This document shows positions 49,824 through 58,138 of a stretch of 61,284 bases of DNA, in pieces. Position numbers and translations under genes: made by a program. Within the stretch, counting starts at the first letter, position 1, and the number at the start of each line of letters is the position of its first letter. Where the stretch lies: the IMG/VR virus record IMGVR_UViG_3300028115_001382, positions 1 to 61,284 of that record; one strand, written 5' to 3'. Under the pieces are notes generated by a model, which searched no databases, had not been told where the DNA came from, and saw nothing but the letters and a program-made list of their open reading frames with translations. Origin of the DNA: a virus.

Positions 49824-50526
49824 AGTTCAAACTCAATCCTAATTTATAACTTGCGCCTACTTTTTGTATCTTTTCCGCAAAATGAATTCTTGAACTATCA
49901 AATATTATAACATTTCCTGGTTTCCATTCATTTTCTTTTTCTACACTTATTCCTTTCAATGTACTATAAGGAACATACTCAGGTTCATCGATATGATTGT
50001 TATACCATGTTTTTGTAATACCATCTTTAAGATACTTTACGCCATCGCTTTTGTAATCGTAACTAAAATGGACGCCGTTTGCTTTTTGTCGCTGTGTTTC
50101 TTCATCAACATCAAATTCTTCACAACCTGCCCTAAATCTTGTAGTAGGTCCATAAAAATATTGTTCAGCAGTATACAGCATAGGATATGTATCTGTATCA
50201 ATTTCTAATGGTATAACAACACTTTTATATCCTTTAATACCGTCTTTAAGATTTGGACAATCAATATGAACATCATGTGGTGGATGATTAATTAGAAAAG
50301 CAGTATCACCAATTAAAAAACACTCTTCGGGTAATAAGTGTTCTATATATTGTTTGCTAAATTTTTGTATTTCTTCTAACTTATGAATGTTTCCTTTACG
50401 ATACCAAAAAATACCATCAGGTAGTATATCAGGAGCGCCAATATATTTCCTTGCCACAGTACTTAGATGTGCTCTAATAAGCATACCTAAATAATTATTG
50501 TACACTACTGTTTCTTCTTCACGCAT
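49810..50526 (-). CDS. 2OG-Fe(II) oxygenase, 238 aa
   Basis: I use MREEETVVYNNYLG as start; the longer frame overlaps the radical SAM gene. Signature: LINHPPHDVHIDCPNLKDGI (HxD), SVVIPLEIDTD, KPGNVIIFDSSRIHFAEKIQ with the distal His and KLGLSLNYATL. A basic residue after the distal His could be Lys or Arg. The partial gene at the window end has the same last half. Overlaps both neighbouring radical SAM genes. Confidence 0.72.
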   Translation of the reverse strand: MREEETVVYNNYLGMLIRAHLSTVARKYIGAPDILPDGIFWYRKGNIHKLEEIQKFSKQYIEHLLPEECFLIGDTAFLINHPPHDVHIDCPNLKDGIKGYKSVVIPLEIDTDTYPMLYTAEQYFYGPTTRFRAGCEEFDVDEETQRQKANGVHFSYDYKSDGVKYLKDGITKTWYNNHIDEPEYVPYSTLKGISVEKENEWKPGNVIIFDSSRIHFAEKIQKVGASYKLGLSLNYATL

Positions 50527-51634
50527 ATTTTCTCTTTGGAATTTTACTATCAGCACTGCTTACACAACTATTAGTTATACACGGAGCAGGCTTATTAAAT
50601 AGCTGGAATCCTGTTTCTATGTTTCCTAACGGCACATCGTGACAACTATAACTGCGTTTAATACTACCATCTGGTTCTCGAATAATTATACCTTGATAGC
50701 CAGCATTACAATGCCAACCTTTGAACTTATTAAAGTTAAACGCATTGAATCTTTCGGCTTGGTCCATATACCAAGTTTTTCCAGTTTTGTCCTTAAACTC
50801 AACCTGCATATGCCAAGGCACACTGGTATCGTTTTTGCCATTTACTCCTGTTGGTATTTGGAAGTTAGGTTTTGGGCGATCTTCCCATTTCCTTTTGCTT
50901 TCTGTATAAGCTCGCTGTGGCATTCCGTTCCATAGTCTCTTGAGCATTTCGTCTGTATATCCATCAACTACTCTTGAGGCAGTTGGATCAGACTGAGGCT
51001 TAAGAGTGACGTTGATACCTTGTTCGTGGAAGAAGAGAGAATTTTCCCAATCTCTTTCAAACCAATCAGGAACCATAACCATATTAATTGTGACTTGGAC
51101 ATCATGTTCTTGACACAGAATCAACTTATCTGCAAAATCTTGCATCTTCTCCGTAGTATCTAAATGTTCAGTGTGTAGGCTTGCTGTAATGCTTGCTCTA
51201 TGAAATGGTTTTACACGCTCTACATACTGTTCAAACCATTTCATAGGACGACTACAGTTTGATGTCATGTGTACACTGGTGTAATTTGTGTTCTCTACAT
51301 CGTCAGCGAGATGATGTAAAATATCCAAGTAACCAGGATGGAAAGTAGGCTCACCACCACTAAGGCTAAAATGAAAGCTATTAAATCCGTTTTCACGTGC
51401 TTGCCTCTTTATCTCATCGATTGTAAGAAGACAGAGCTCTGTTGGCCTGTGATCTTTACGATCTGATCTGGCGTATGGCCAGCAATAACTACAACGATAG
51501 TTACAAAAGCGGCCAAGAAGCCAACTGACAGTAAAAATATCTCTGTATAGAAGAGTCCTTTGTCCGACTTCAACAATGTCATCAAACGGTATTTTAGTGA
51601 AGTCATAATTACTCCATTTTAAATCATCAGTCAT
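50519..51634 (-). CDS. Radical SAM protein, SPASM-like C-terminus
   Basis: RFCNYRCSYCWPYARSD with C44, C48, C51, and FHFSLSGGEPTFHPG. Unlike its neighbours it lacks the N-terminal PCC module and instead carries cysteines at the C-terminus (GWHCNAGYQGIII, SYSCHDVPLGNI, and NSC), as in classic SPASM proteins. The ATG lies six bases after a perfect TATAAT -10, again implying a leaderless mRNA. 371 residues. Confidence 0.86.
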   Translation of the reverse strand: MTDDLKWSNYDFTKIPFDDIVEVGQRTLLYRDIFTVSWLLGRFCNYRCSYCWPYARSDRKDHRPTELCLLTIDEIKRQARENGFNSFHFSLSGGEPTFHPGYLDILHHLADDVENTNYTSVHMTSNCSRPMKWFEQYVERVKPFHRASITASLHTEHLDTTEKMQDFADKLILCQEHDVQVTINMVMVPDWFERDWENSLFFHEQGINVTLKPQSDPTASRVVDGYTDEMLKRLWNGMPQRAYTESKRKWEDRPKPNFQIPTGVNGKNDTSVPWHMQVEFKDKTGKTWYMDQAERFNAFNFNKFKGWHCNAGYQGIIIREPDGSIKRSYSCHDVPLGNIETGFQLFNKPAPCITNSCVSSADSKIPKRKYA

Positions 51635-51640
51635 GTTATT

Positions 51641-51669
51641 ATTATATAACCTTTTTTATTGTTTGTCAA
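51641..51669 (-). promoter_or_regulatory. Perfect consensus sigma70 promoter TTGACA-17-TATAAT
   Basis: Exact consensus hexamers, 17-base spacing, in the divergent gap between the radical SAM gene and the SGNH gene. The -10 ends six bases before the ATG of the radical SAM gene. Confidence 0.92.
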
Positions 51670-51692
51670 TGTATATCGTGAATAAATATTTC

Positions 51693-52289
51693 ATGTATAA
51701 AAGACTTGTAGTATTTGGCTGTAGTTTTACTAGAGGCACAGCATTAGACGATGTTTGGGATTTTAAAAATAATAAAAGTATATATACTCATCCTAGTAAA
51801 TACGCATGGCCACAATTATTAGCAAATAATCTAAATTTAGAATGCTTAAACTTTGGCAAAGGTGGACTAAGCAACAAAGCAATATGGCATAATGCTGTAA
51901 ATTTTAAATTTCAACAATCTGATCTTATTATTATACATTGGTCTTTTTTAGACAGATATCATTTTTTTGAAAATAAAAATAAAGGCTTTATGTTAGATCA
52001 TCGTAGCAAAGACAAAAGAGATAAAGCATTCTTTAAATATTTACATAGTGACTATGATATGCTTAGTGATTTATATTTACGTATGAATCATGTTAACACA
52101 TTACATAATAATATACACCACATATTAATTGATCCTATAGATAATGTTTCTTGGAATAAGGTAACCCCAATTAATATGTATTTAAACGAATACAAAATAA
52201 AATACCCGAGAGCTAATGATAATAGCCACCCGGGTATGTTAGCTCATCAAGAGTTTTCTAAGCAGCTACATCAAATTCTAAAGTATTAA
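51693..52289 (+). CDS. SGNH hydrolase-like protein, plus-strand island
   Basis: I use the ATG giving MYKRLVVFGCSFTRG; earlier in-frame codons lie over the divergent promoter. The FGCSFTRG stretch holds the block I Ser, NFGKGGLSNKAIWHNA fits the block II/III Gly and Asn, and the C-terminal NDNSHPGMLAHQEF provides Asp-x2-His. An AATAAATA sequence, possibly a late box, lies just upstream of the ATG. It is alone on this strand; its 3' end overlaps the convergent gene by 32 bases, with complementary sequence segments near 52202-52245. Confidence 0.7.
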   Translation: MYKRLVVFGCSFTRGTALDDVWDFKNNKSIYTHPSKYAWPQLLANNLNLECLNFGKGGLSNKAIWHNAVNFKFQQSDLIIIHWSFLDRYHFFENKNKGFMLDHRSKDKRDKAFFKYLHSDYDMLSDLYLRMNHVNTLHNNIHHILIDPIDNVSWNKVTPINMYLNEYKIKYPRANDNSHPGMLAHQEFSKQLHQILKY

Positions 52290-53286
52290 CTATACCTTTT
52301 GGTTTATATTTTCTATGGTCTCCTTTTTGTTGATCTCCTTGACCAACACACAAGAAAATAAAAGGCTTCCATTCCCATCCAGTTGGCATATCTTCAGATG
52401 TTTTCATGTTTACTACATCTAACGCTTTTGGGTTAAACGCTTTTAAACAACAACTATTGAGTCCTAGTTCTTCGACTGTGCAAATTACATTCCACATATT
52501 TGTACCAAGCGCAATAAATGTAGCATCTCTGCTGGTAGGAAATTCACTAGTAGTCCAATGTACTGGATCTTCATTTATAGGTGTTGGTATGCTAAATGCT
52601 AAAACAAGAGGAGCATCGAACTGTGTATTGAAACAAACTCCTGCCTTCTTCCATTCTTCTATTGAATGTGTAGTATGATCTTTTTCAAAAGCATCTTTAA
52701 CTTCTGCTGGACACCCATCAAAGTAACTGTGCATATGAGGCCACATTGCTTGTTTTACATTTTCAGGAACAACATCTACTCTGTAATGATAGTTGTTTGC
52801 TAAACTAGGAGTAAGCCCGTTTGCGGCATTTAGAATTTTATTTAATTTTACATTATCAATAGGTGTATCTTTAAATGTAGTATAGCTTGCTCTATTTAAT
52901 ACTAAATTTTCTAAAAAACTTTGTGTTGCTTCATAAGATTCTTCTTTAAATACATCTTTCCAAATATTAAACAAATTAACAATATGTGATTTTTCTAAAT
53001 TGTTTAAATTTTTTGATCCATAAAAATCTAATATTTGTTCATGTATCCATAATTCAGTTTCAACAGTAATATTTTTTGTTTGTCTTCTATTACCAGCATA
53101 ATGTTGACTTATTAACATTTTAGTATGTCTGTCTGTACCTTCAGACAAATCTAGGTCGTATGCTTCAACTATTAAATCTATATTTTTATCACAATAAGAA
53201 AGTAAATCTTTTGTCTTGTTAGGATAAAGCGTATGATTAGGAAATTTTTCTAACACTTTCTCTTTTACAGATTCTAGTATAATCAT
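52258..53286 (-). CDS. Nitroreductase-fold protein with an added N-terminal helical domain
   Basis: C-terminal about 200 residues show nitroreductase features: NRASYTTFKDTPIDNVKLNK, ANGLTPSLANNYHYRVDVV, DATFIALGTNMWNVICTVEE followed by LGLNSCC, and PFIFLCVGQGD. The N-terminal about 125 residues (YCDKNIDLIVEAYDLDLSEG and TDRHTKMLI) align by eye with the N-terminus of the protein at 58138 and recall a C-x-RD-x4-I domain found in marine phage virion proteins. The AAGGAG site lies over the end of the upstream gene. Substrate unknown. Confidence 0.72.
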   Translation of the reverse strand: MIILESVKEKVLEKFPNHTLYPNKTKDLLSYCDKNIDLIVEAYDLDLSEGTDRHTKMLISQHYAGNRRQTKNITVETELWIHEQILDFYGSKNLNNLEKSHIVNLFNIWKDVFKEESYEATQSFLENLVLNRASYTTFKDTPIDNVKLNKILNAANGLTPSLANNYHYRVDVVPENVKQAMWPHMHSYFDGCPAEVKDAFEKDHTTHSIEEWKKAGVCFNTQFDAPLVLAFSIPTPINEDPVHWTTSEFPTSRDATFIALGTNMWNVICTVEELGLNSCCLKAFNPKALDVVNMKTSEDMPTGWEWKPFIFLCVGQGDQQKGDHRKYKPKGIVNTLEFDVAA

Positions 53287-53287
53287 C

Positions 53288-54013
53288 TTAACTCCTTATG
53301 TTACTTGTATATTTATCATAAAGTTTCTTAACTGCTTGTTGGAAATAACATCCATTATAATGCGTTCCGTCTCTAGATATGTATTTTGGATGCCCGCTGT
53401 TATTAACAATATTATCCACATTGTATTCTATAATAGGACATATATTTGTCCACTGACTAGATATTACTTTACTAATATTATCGTCTAAATAATTTATATA
53501 TTCGTCACTGATATAAAATTTTTTGTATGCTTTATCGCTTACAGTAAGAGGAATTAACTCGCCGTTGTAATCAAACCACCGAGATACATAAGTTCTTTGA
53601 AAAAATACTGCTTTTGGCTTTATATTGTTTTTAATTAATTCGCTACTGTTAAACATTGAAAAAGCATTGTTGCCTCCAGGAATGCCTAAATTTATACAAT
53701 AACTATCTAAATATTTTTCCATTAGTTTAGGAATAGTTTCATCTATACTAACACCAATTCCTACTGTGTGACTACAACCTAAGAATATATAACTGTTATT
53801 CCAATCAAGTTGATTCCACTCTTTTTCTCTGTATCCTTGACTATTTAGAGTGTAGGATATATCTTTACGAGATGTTTCTTTTTTATAATATTGGCTTTTA
53901 TATTGATTTTTGTGTGTCCAGTGTTTTTTCCAAAACTTTGGATCATCGCTTTCTGAGTACTCAATATGTTTTGGATATCCTTCTCTACCAAATCTAATAT
54001 CAAGAAGTTCCAT
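53288..54013 (-). CDS. SGNH hydrolase-like protein
   Basis: Ser motif in YIFLGCSHTVGIGVSID (about residue 79), NLGIPGGNNAFSMFN (Gly/Asn block), and the C-terminal ISRDGTHYNGCYFQQA with Asp-x2-His. N-terminal 70 residues are basic and aromatic (HWTHKNQYKSQYYKKE). Could be an O-acyl esterase. Third SGNH family member of this array; overlaps the radical SAM gene by 14 bases. Confidence 0.72.
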   Translation of the reverse strand: MELLDIRFGREGYPKHIEYSESDDPKFWKKHWTHKNQYKSQYYKKETSRKDISYTLNSQGYREKEWNQLDWNNSYIFLGCSHTVGIGVSIDETIPKLMEKYLDSYCINLGIPGGNNAFSMFNSSELIKNNIKPKAVFFQRTYVSRWFDYNGELIPLTVSDKAYKKFYISDEYINYLDDNISKVISSQWTNICPIIEYNVDNIVNNSGHPKYISRDGTHYNGCYFQQAVKKLYDKYTSNIRS

Positions 54014-55196
54014 ATTTTCCTAATTCCATTTCTTTAAAACTGTGTTGCCAATTTATATTTCTAGCAGCATCTAAGTCATTTAGATAGTTTATAAATGTTG
54101 ACCCGTGTTGTTTCCACAATGGCTTCTCTAGCATATGATTTACGTAAAAAGGAACTTTGTTGCTGTATTCACCAAAGTCGTATGCGTTGATACGTTCAGC
54201 AACGTTGTCTTTGATTGGTTGTGGCAACACTTGCGCACTCATGTGTACAGGCCATTCTACATGATTAGCAAATATAAATTTAATATTTGGAAAATGTTTA
54301 CGCATATAATCATATGTATCAACTAAGTAAAACATGCTAACATTGCTACAAGTCCACTGTACGCCTATATCTAGGTGCTCGTTGTCTTTGGCATACTGTT
54401 CCATTAGTTCTAGTTTTTTAACAAAACTATCCCACTTGATAGGAAACCTAAAATACTCTCCAGGTTCTTGTATCGCATCAAGACTAAGTCTAATAATTAC
54501 ATCTTTGAAACTAACAAGCTGATCAAATATTTTTCTAGTGAGCAGAGTACCGTTGCTTACATATGTAAGTGTTATATCTTTGGCAGCGTCAGTAAACGCA
54601 ACTTCTTTTATAAAACGATTGTGTTGTTTGTTGGCAAATGGCTCACCACCTAAGAAGTTAAAACGTTTTGTATGCTGTAAATTTTCTTTAATATTGTCCC
54701 AAATGAAACTGTCTTGCTCAATCCATTTGTTGTCAATGTTGTAGTACTCTGTGTTAGGATACTTGTCTAACATGCCTTTGTCTTCGTTCCATTTTGAACT
54801 AGCACCTGTGCCGCAATGAATACATTTTAAATTACAAATAGTTCCTACACGTATATCAATATTGCTTGGATAATAAGGAACGCTGCCATCTTCTGCTGTT
54901 TGTTCTATGAGATGTGCGTTGTTATCGTAATGATATTTGTTTTCCTCCAAGCGTTTGCTACGACCGTTGAGTTCTTCAACATACTTACAGCGTTTACAAT
55001 TTTCTGGCCAACGTCCTGCTACAAACTCTTTGCGTATGTGTTTGAAGTAATCATTGTTCCATTCGTCACTTATGGTGCTGCCTTTGAGTTTTACATCGGC
55101 TGCTTTCACAGTTGCTTGATCAGCATAGCCACAGGTACGTGGTCTGCCAAAAGTGTTTGTGCTAAAGTTAATCCAGGGTAATATACAAGGTTTCAT
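54000..55196 (-). CDS. Radical SAM protein with extra cysteine clusters (SPASM/twitch type)
   Basis: I start at MKPCILPWINFSTNTFG, the ATG overlapping the QueC-like stop by four bases (C-x3-PW start typical of the group). N-terminal C4 and C22, then CKRCKYVEEL (C67, C70); core TICNLKCIHCGTGASS (C121, C125, C128) and FNFLGGEPFANKQ. 398 residues. Close in layout to the proteins at 48726, 57044 and 59163. Coupling with a PP-loop enzyme is notable. Substrate unknown. Confidence 0.87.
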   Translation of the reverse strand: MKPCILPWINFSTNTFGRPRTCGYADQATVKAADVKLKGSTISDEWNNDYFKHIRKEFVAGRWPENCKRCKYVEELNGRSKRLEENKYHYDNNAHLIEQTAEDGSVPYYPSNIDIRVGTICNLKCIHCGTGASSKWNEDKGMLDKYPNTEYYNIDNKWIEQDSFIWDNIKENLQHTKRFNFLGGEPFANKQHNRFIKEVAFTDAAKDITLTYVSNGTLLTRKIFDQLVSFKDVIIRLSLDAIQEPGEYFRFPIKWDSFVKKLELMEQYAKDNEHLDIGVQWTCSNVSMFYLVDTYDYMRKHFPNIKFIFANHVEWPVHMSAQVLPQPIKDNVAERINAYDFGEYSNKVPFYVNHMLEKPLWKQHGSTFINYLNDLDAARNINWQHSFKEMELGKYGTS

Positions 55197-56176
55197 ACAA
55201 GCCTGCCAAATGCATATGCCCTCTCTAAACAAAACCAACAATGACCACAATGACTGTATTCTTGCCTAGGAATGCCTGCTTCATATGATATACCTAATTT
55301 TGTTTTTTCTTCAGGTTTTTCGTTCTCACAACTATAAGTTAAAGGTAACAGATCATCTAGCACACCCATTTCTTTATACATAGCAGCAGTACCATGTCGT
55401 TTGTCTTTGTGTACAAATGGTAATATTCCTAGTACAGGCAAACCATATAAAGGTCCTTTATTAGGAAATCCATAACCGATTGCTTCTTTACTGGAATTAT
55501 TGTCTCTATCCGGATCTCTAATTTTTGCTTGGGCAAGACAGTCTTCAAAGCTATCAAAGTTCATTCCTTCAACATTATAACCTTCTTTTGCCATTAATTC
55601 TGCATCAGGATTTTCTGTTAGTCCGCCATAGTAAACATTAGCCAATCCATCAGCTAAAACATTTGCCAATATTTTATCTTGAGCTTTTTCGTAGTCAGGC
55701 ACAGTCCAAGGCAAAGGAAGTTTTTCTACTCTATGAACAACAGGCATAATACCTGTACGATCTCGTGTAAAGTGCATAACTTTTTTAGCATAGTGACTGT
55801 ACCAATCTTTGGTTTCAGGATCTAATGTTACAACATATAACGGATAATCTAAACCTCTTTCTGCAAGTTCTTTACAAAGTCTGTAATAAACAATACTACT
55901 GTCTGCTCCTCCAGATAGCTTGACTACAATGCCTTTTACAGGAAAATTGTCCAATGGTTCTGTAATGTATTTTCCATAATTCCAAGTTTTTTGTTTATAC
56001 AACCTATCAAGATATTCGCCACCGTACTCACAATTCCAGCCGTTGTCTTCTGCTTCTTGTCTTATAATTGTTTTCTGTTTGTCCGGTATCGCCAACGGAT
56101 AAGTTTTTACCACTTTGTCGGTGTCTTTGTCTGTAAACACAAAATTATGAAAATACATATTATAAGGTTCGCTCAT
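55193..56176 (-). CDS. queC: QueC-like PP-loop ATPase (7-cyano-7-deazaguanine synthase type)
   Basis: PP-loop motif VVKLSGGADSSIVYY (residues 85-98, SGGxDSS) for ATP adenylylation, and a Cys cluster near the C-terminus: C283 (SCENE), then HCGHCWFCLERAYAFG with C310, C313 and C316, matching QueC's zinc site C...CxxCxxC. At 327 residues it is longer than QueC (about 230), with extra N-terminal and central regions. QueC turns CDG into preQ0 using ATP and ammonia. The company of radical SAM genes leaves open another amide- or nitrile-forming role. AGGAG precedes the ATG. Confidence 0.7.
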   Translation of the reverse strand: MSEPYNMYFHNFVFTDKDTDKVVKTYPLAIPDKQKTIIRQEAEDNGWNCEYGGEYLDRLYKQKTWNYGKYITEPLDNFPVKGIVVKLSGGADSSIVYYRLCKELAERGLDYPLYVVTLDPETKDWYSHYAKKVMHFTRDRTGIMPVVHRVEKLPLPWTVPDYEKAQDKILANVLADGLANVYYGGLTENPDAELMAKEGYNVEGMNFDSFEDCLAQAKIRDPDRDNNSSKEAIGYGFPNKGPLYGLPVLGILPFVHKDKRHGTAAMYKEMGVLDDLLPLTYSCENEKPEEKTKLGISYEAGIPRQEYSHCGHCWFCLERAYAFGRLV

Positions 56177-56232
56177 ACAGTTCTCCTGTTCATATTAATA
56201 ATTATCTGCGTATATAACTTATAAGTACAAAT
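56177..56232. promoter_or_regulatory. Divergent intergenic region with the TGCGTATATAACT element
   Basis: This gap lies between the QueC-like gene (minus) and the aminotransferase gene (plus). On the plus strand TGCGTATATAACT (56207-56219) is identical to a 13-mer upstream of the gene at 27710. No TTGACA box is seen on either strand, so a phage-modified or late polymerase is suggested. Confidence 0.4.
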
Positions 56233-57075
56233 ATGAGAGACAGCGTAAAAAGAGAATACAACGAACAGTGGCTACAGCAAGATAGACCGCAGCCTATGTA
56301 CAGCAGCAATATAAACAAATTTTATGACGAATTTTATCAACACAATCCTGTACATACGCACGATCTAGACCAGCAGTTTAAAGATACTTTTGTAAAATGG
56401 CTAGACGCTCACAAGTATAGTAGTTTTATGGGCTTGGGTGCGTTCAAGCACAAAGATATTATTAATGGCTGTACACAGTTTATAGATGACTTGTATCAAC
56501 GCTGCGGCACATTACAAACATTTGAAAACGATTACAAGTACCATTGGCGTTTGAACAACGACATAGTGTATGCTACCACGGATACACTCGATCCAAACAA
56601 AGAATTACTGATCAGCATGCCGTTTCCATTCTATGGAGATGTACATCCTGAAATGGACGAAATATTAGATACGGCATACAAACAAAATATTCCAGTACAC
56701 ATTGACGGAGCATGGATCAGTTGTATTAGAGATATTGAGTTTGACTTTGATCATCCTGCGATACAAACTGTGGGTATTAGTTTAAGCAAAGGTGGCATGG
56801 GCGGTAATCGTATTGGATTGAGATTTGCTAGGAGGAGACCCGAAGGTGCTGTGACTATCATGAATGACTTTAACATGAACAGTCAAGCATTGGTTAGCAT
56901 GGGTATTAAGTTTATGGAAGAACTAGGTCCTGAATATTTTTGGACACAATACAAAGTTCATTATGCCAAAGTGTGCGAAGATTTCGATCTACAACCTACA
57001 AAAGCAATACACTTGGCCAGCAAAGACGGCAAGCCTGTCGGTGTTAGACCCTTGCTAAGATGTCTTCAAAAATAG
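56233..57075 (+). CDS. PLP-dependent aminotransferase-like protein, plus-strand island
   Basis: Fold type I PLP enzyme: SFMGLGAFKHKDIINGCTQF (cofactor phosphate region), LISMPFPFYGDVHPEMDE, NIPVHIDGAWISCIRDIEF with the Asp (D158), VGISLSKGGMGGNRIGLRFA with the Schiff-base Lys (K186). 280 residues, small domain reduced. Its 3' end overlaps the convergent radical SAM gene by 32 bases, the same length as at 52.3 kb. Third aminotransferase of the window. Confidence 0.75.
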   Translation: MRDSVKREYNEQWLQQDRPQPMYSSNINKFYDEFYQHNPVHTHDLDQQFKDTFVKWLDAHKYSSFMGLGAFKHKDIINGCTQFIDDLYQRCGTLQTFENDYKYHWRLNNDIVYATTDTLDPNKELLISMPFPFYGDVHPEMDEILDTAYKQNIPVHIDGAWISCIRDIEFDFDHPAIQTVGISLSKGGMGGNRIGLRFARRRPEGAVTIMNDFNMNSQALVSMGIKFMEELGPEYFWTQYKVHYAKVCEDFDLQPTKAIHLASKDGKPVGVRPLLRCLQK

Positions 57076-58138
57076 GATCTAAGTCGTATATACTTGTTCC
57101 CCTTATGCTGTCTAGCCATCCGTTGTATCTTTTATAATTTTTTACTTCATTAGGATTGTATTTGGACACATGTAAATGTTTGATTGCTTGTTCAGCTGTA
57201 GGATGATTAAACTTTTTTAAATAAGCAATTTTCTTTTGTTTAATATCATCAGGAATACAATCAAGTTTTCCAGGCACACCATACATAGGACTCATGTTAA
57301 CTTTTTCAGCAGGGAATTGTAAGAAATATTCAAACCAATCTTCGATTATAGCAAAACTGTTTGTTTGTACTACCATTTGAATACTATAATCTTCTGCTAT
57401 AGAAATAATCTTTGGGATGTTTTTTTCAACTTTGTGCCACTCGGCACCAGTTCTTATATATTCATATGCTTTTCCTGCTGCATCAATACTTAAATTTACA
57501 TGAATATCTTTAAATTTCTCAACACGGTTCATCCAAGGCTTATTAATACTTGTACAATTAGTTGTATAATTTAACCGTGTTGTTTCGTTCATTCCTTTTT
57601 CAATTAGATAATCTAATATAGGAAACATGCGTTTATTAACTGTAGGCTCGCCGCCTAATATAGCCAAGCATTTCAAGTTTGACAAATCAAAGTCCATAAC
57701 ATCAGTTGTATCTCTTTGCTCAATAGGATTCCAGCCATGTGCTACAAATTCTTCTTCAATCAAGCTACTACTATGCATACTACACATTCTACATTTGAGA
57801 TTACAAAGATTGTCAGGACGGTAATCAAGTTTGTTGAGAACATCAATTTCATACCAGTTCAAATCTAAATCTCTATCTATGTAATTTCTAGCTGACTTTA
57901 TACCATGCTGTTCTGTCTGAATACATTCCTCACAAGTTTTACTAATAACTGACATATCATGATTTTCCATTGCAGTTTTAATATTATCAAGATATTCACT
58001 TGTGTGATAATCACCTACTGCTCCGGTAAATTTATCACCTTTCCATTCACAGCAAGGACTAATACCGCCACCGCCATATGTACCTCCATATTGAGCTGTA
58101 GTCCACGGTGCGTAACAATATGGATTATTTTTTGCCAT
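57044..58138 (-). CDS. Radical SAM protein with extra cysteine clusters (SPASM/twitch type)
   Basis: N-terminus NPYCYAPWTTAQYGG (C8, PW) with GISPCCEWKGDK (C29, C30), CEECIQTEQHG (C69, C72), then NLCNLKCRMCSMHSSS (C112, C116, C119) and LAILGGEPTVNKR. This reproduces the group layout exactly. 364 residues. Its end overlaps the plus-strand aminotransferase gene; its start adjoins the nitroreductase-fold gene by one base. Substrate unknown. Confidence 0.87.
   Translation of the reverse strand: MAKNNPYCYAPWTTAQYGGTYGGGGISPCCEWKGDKFTGAVGDYHTSEYLDNIKTAMENHDMSVISKTCEECIQTEQHGIKSARNYIDRDLDLNWYEIDVLNKLDYRPDNLCNLKCRMCSMHSSSLIEEEFVAHGWNPIEQRDTTDVMDFDLSNLKCLAILGGEPTVNKRMFPILDYLIEKGMNETTRLNYTTNCTSINKPWMNRVEKFKDIHVNLSIDAAGKAYEYIRTGAEWHKVEKNIPKIISIAEDYSIQMVVQTNSFAIIEDWFEYFLQFPAEKVNMSPMYGVPGKLDCIPDDIKQKKIAYLKKFNHPTAEQAIKHLHVSKYNPNEVKNYKRYNGWLDSIRGTSIYDLDPIFEDILARV

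Noticed and set aside
51409-51606. Minus-strand frame in a second register of the radical SAM gene at 50519, with GGAG before its ATG
   Set aside because: Despite the GGAG, it overlaps the conserved N-terminus of the radical SAM protein and shows no recognisable features.
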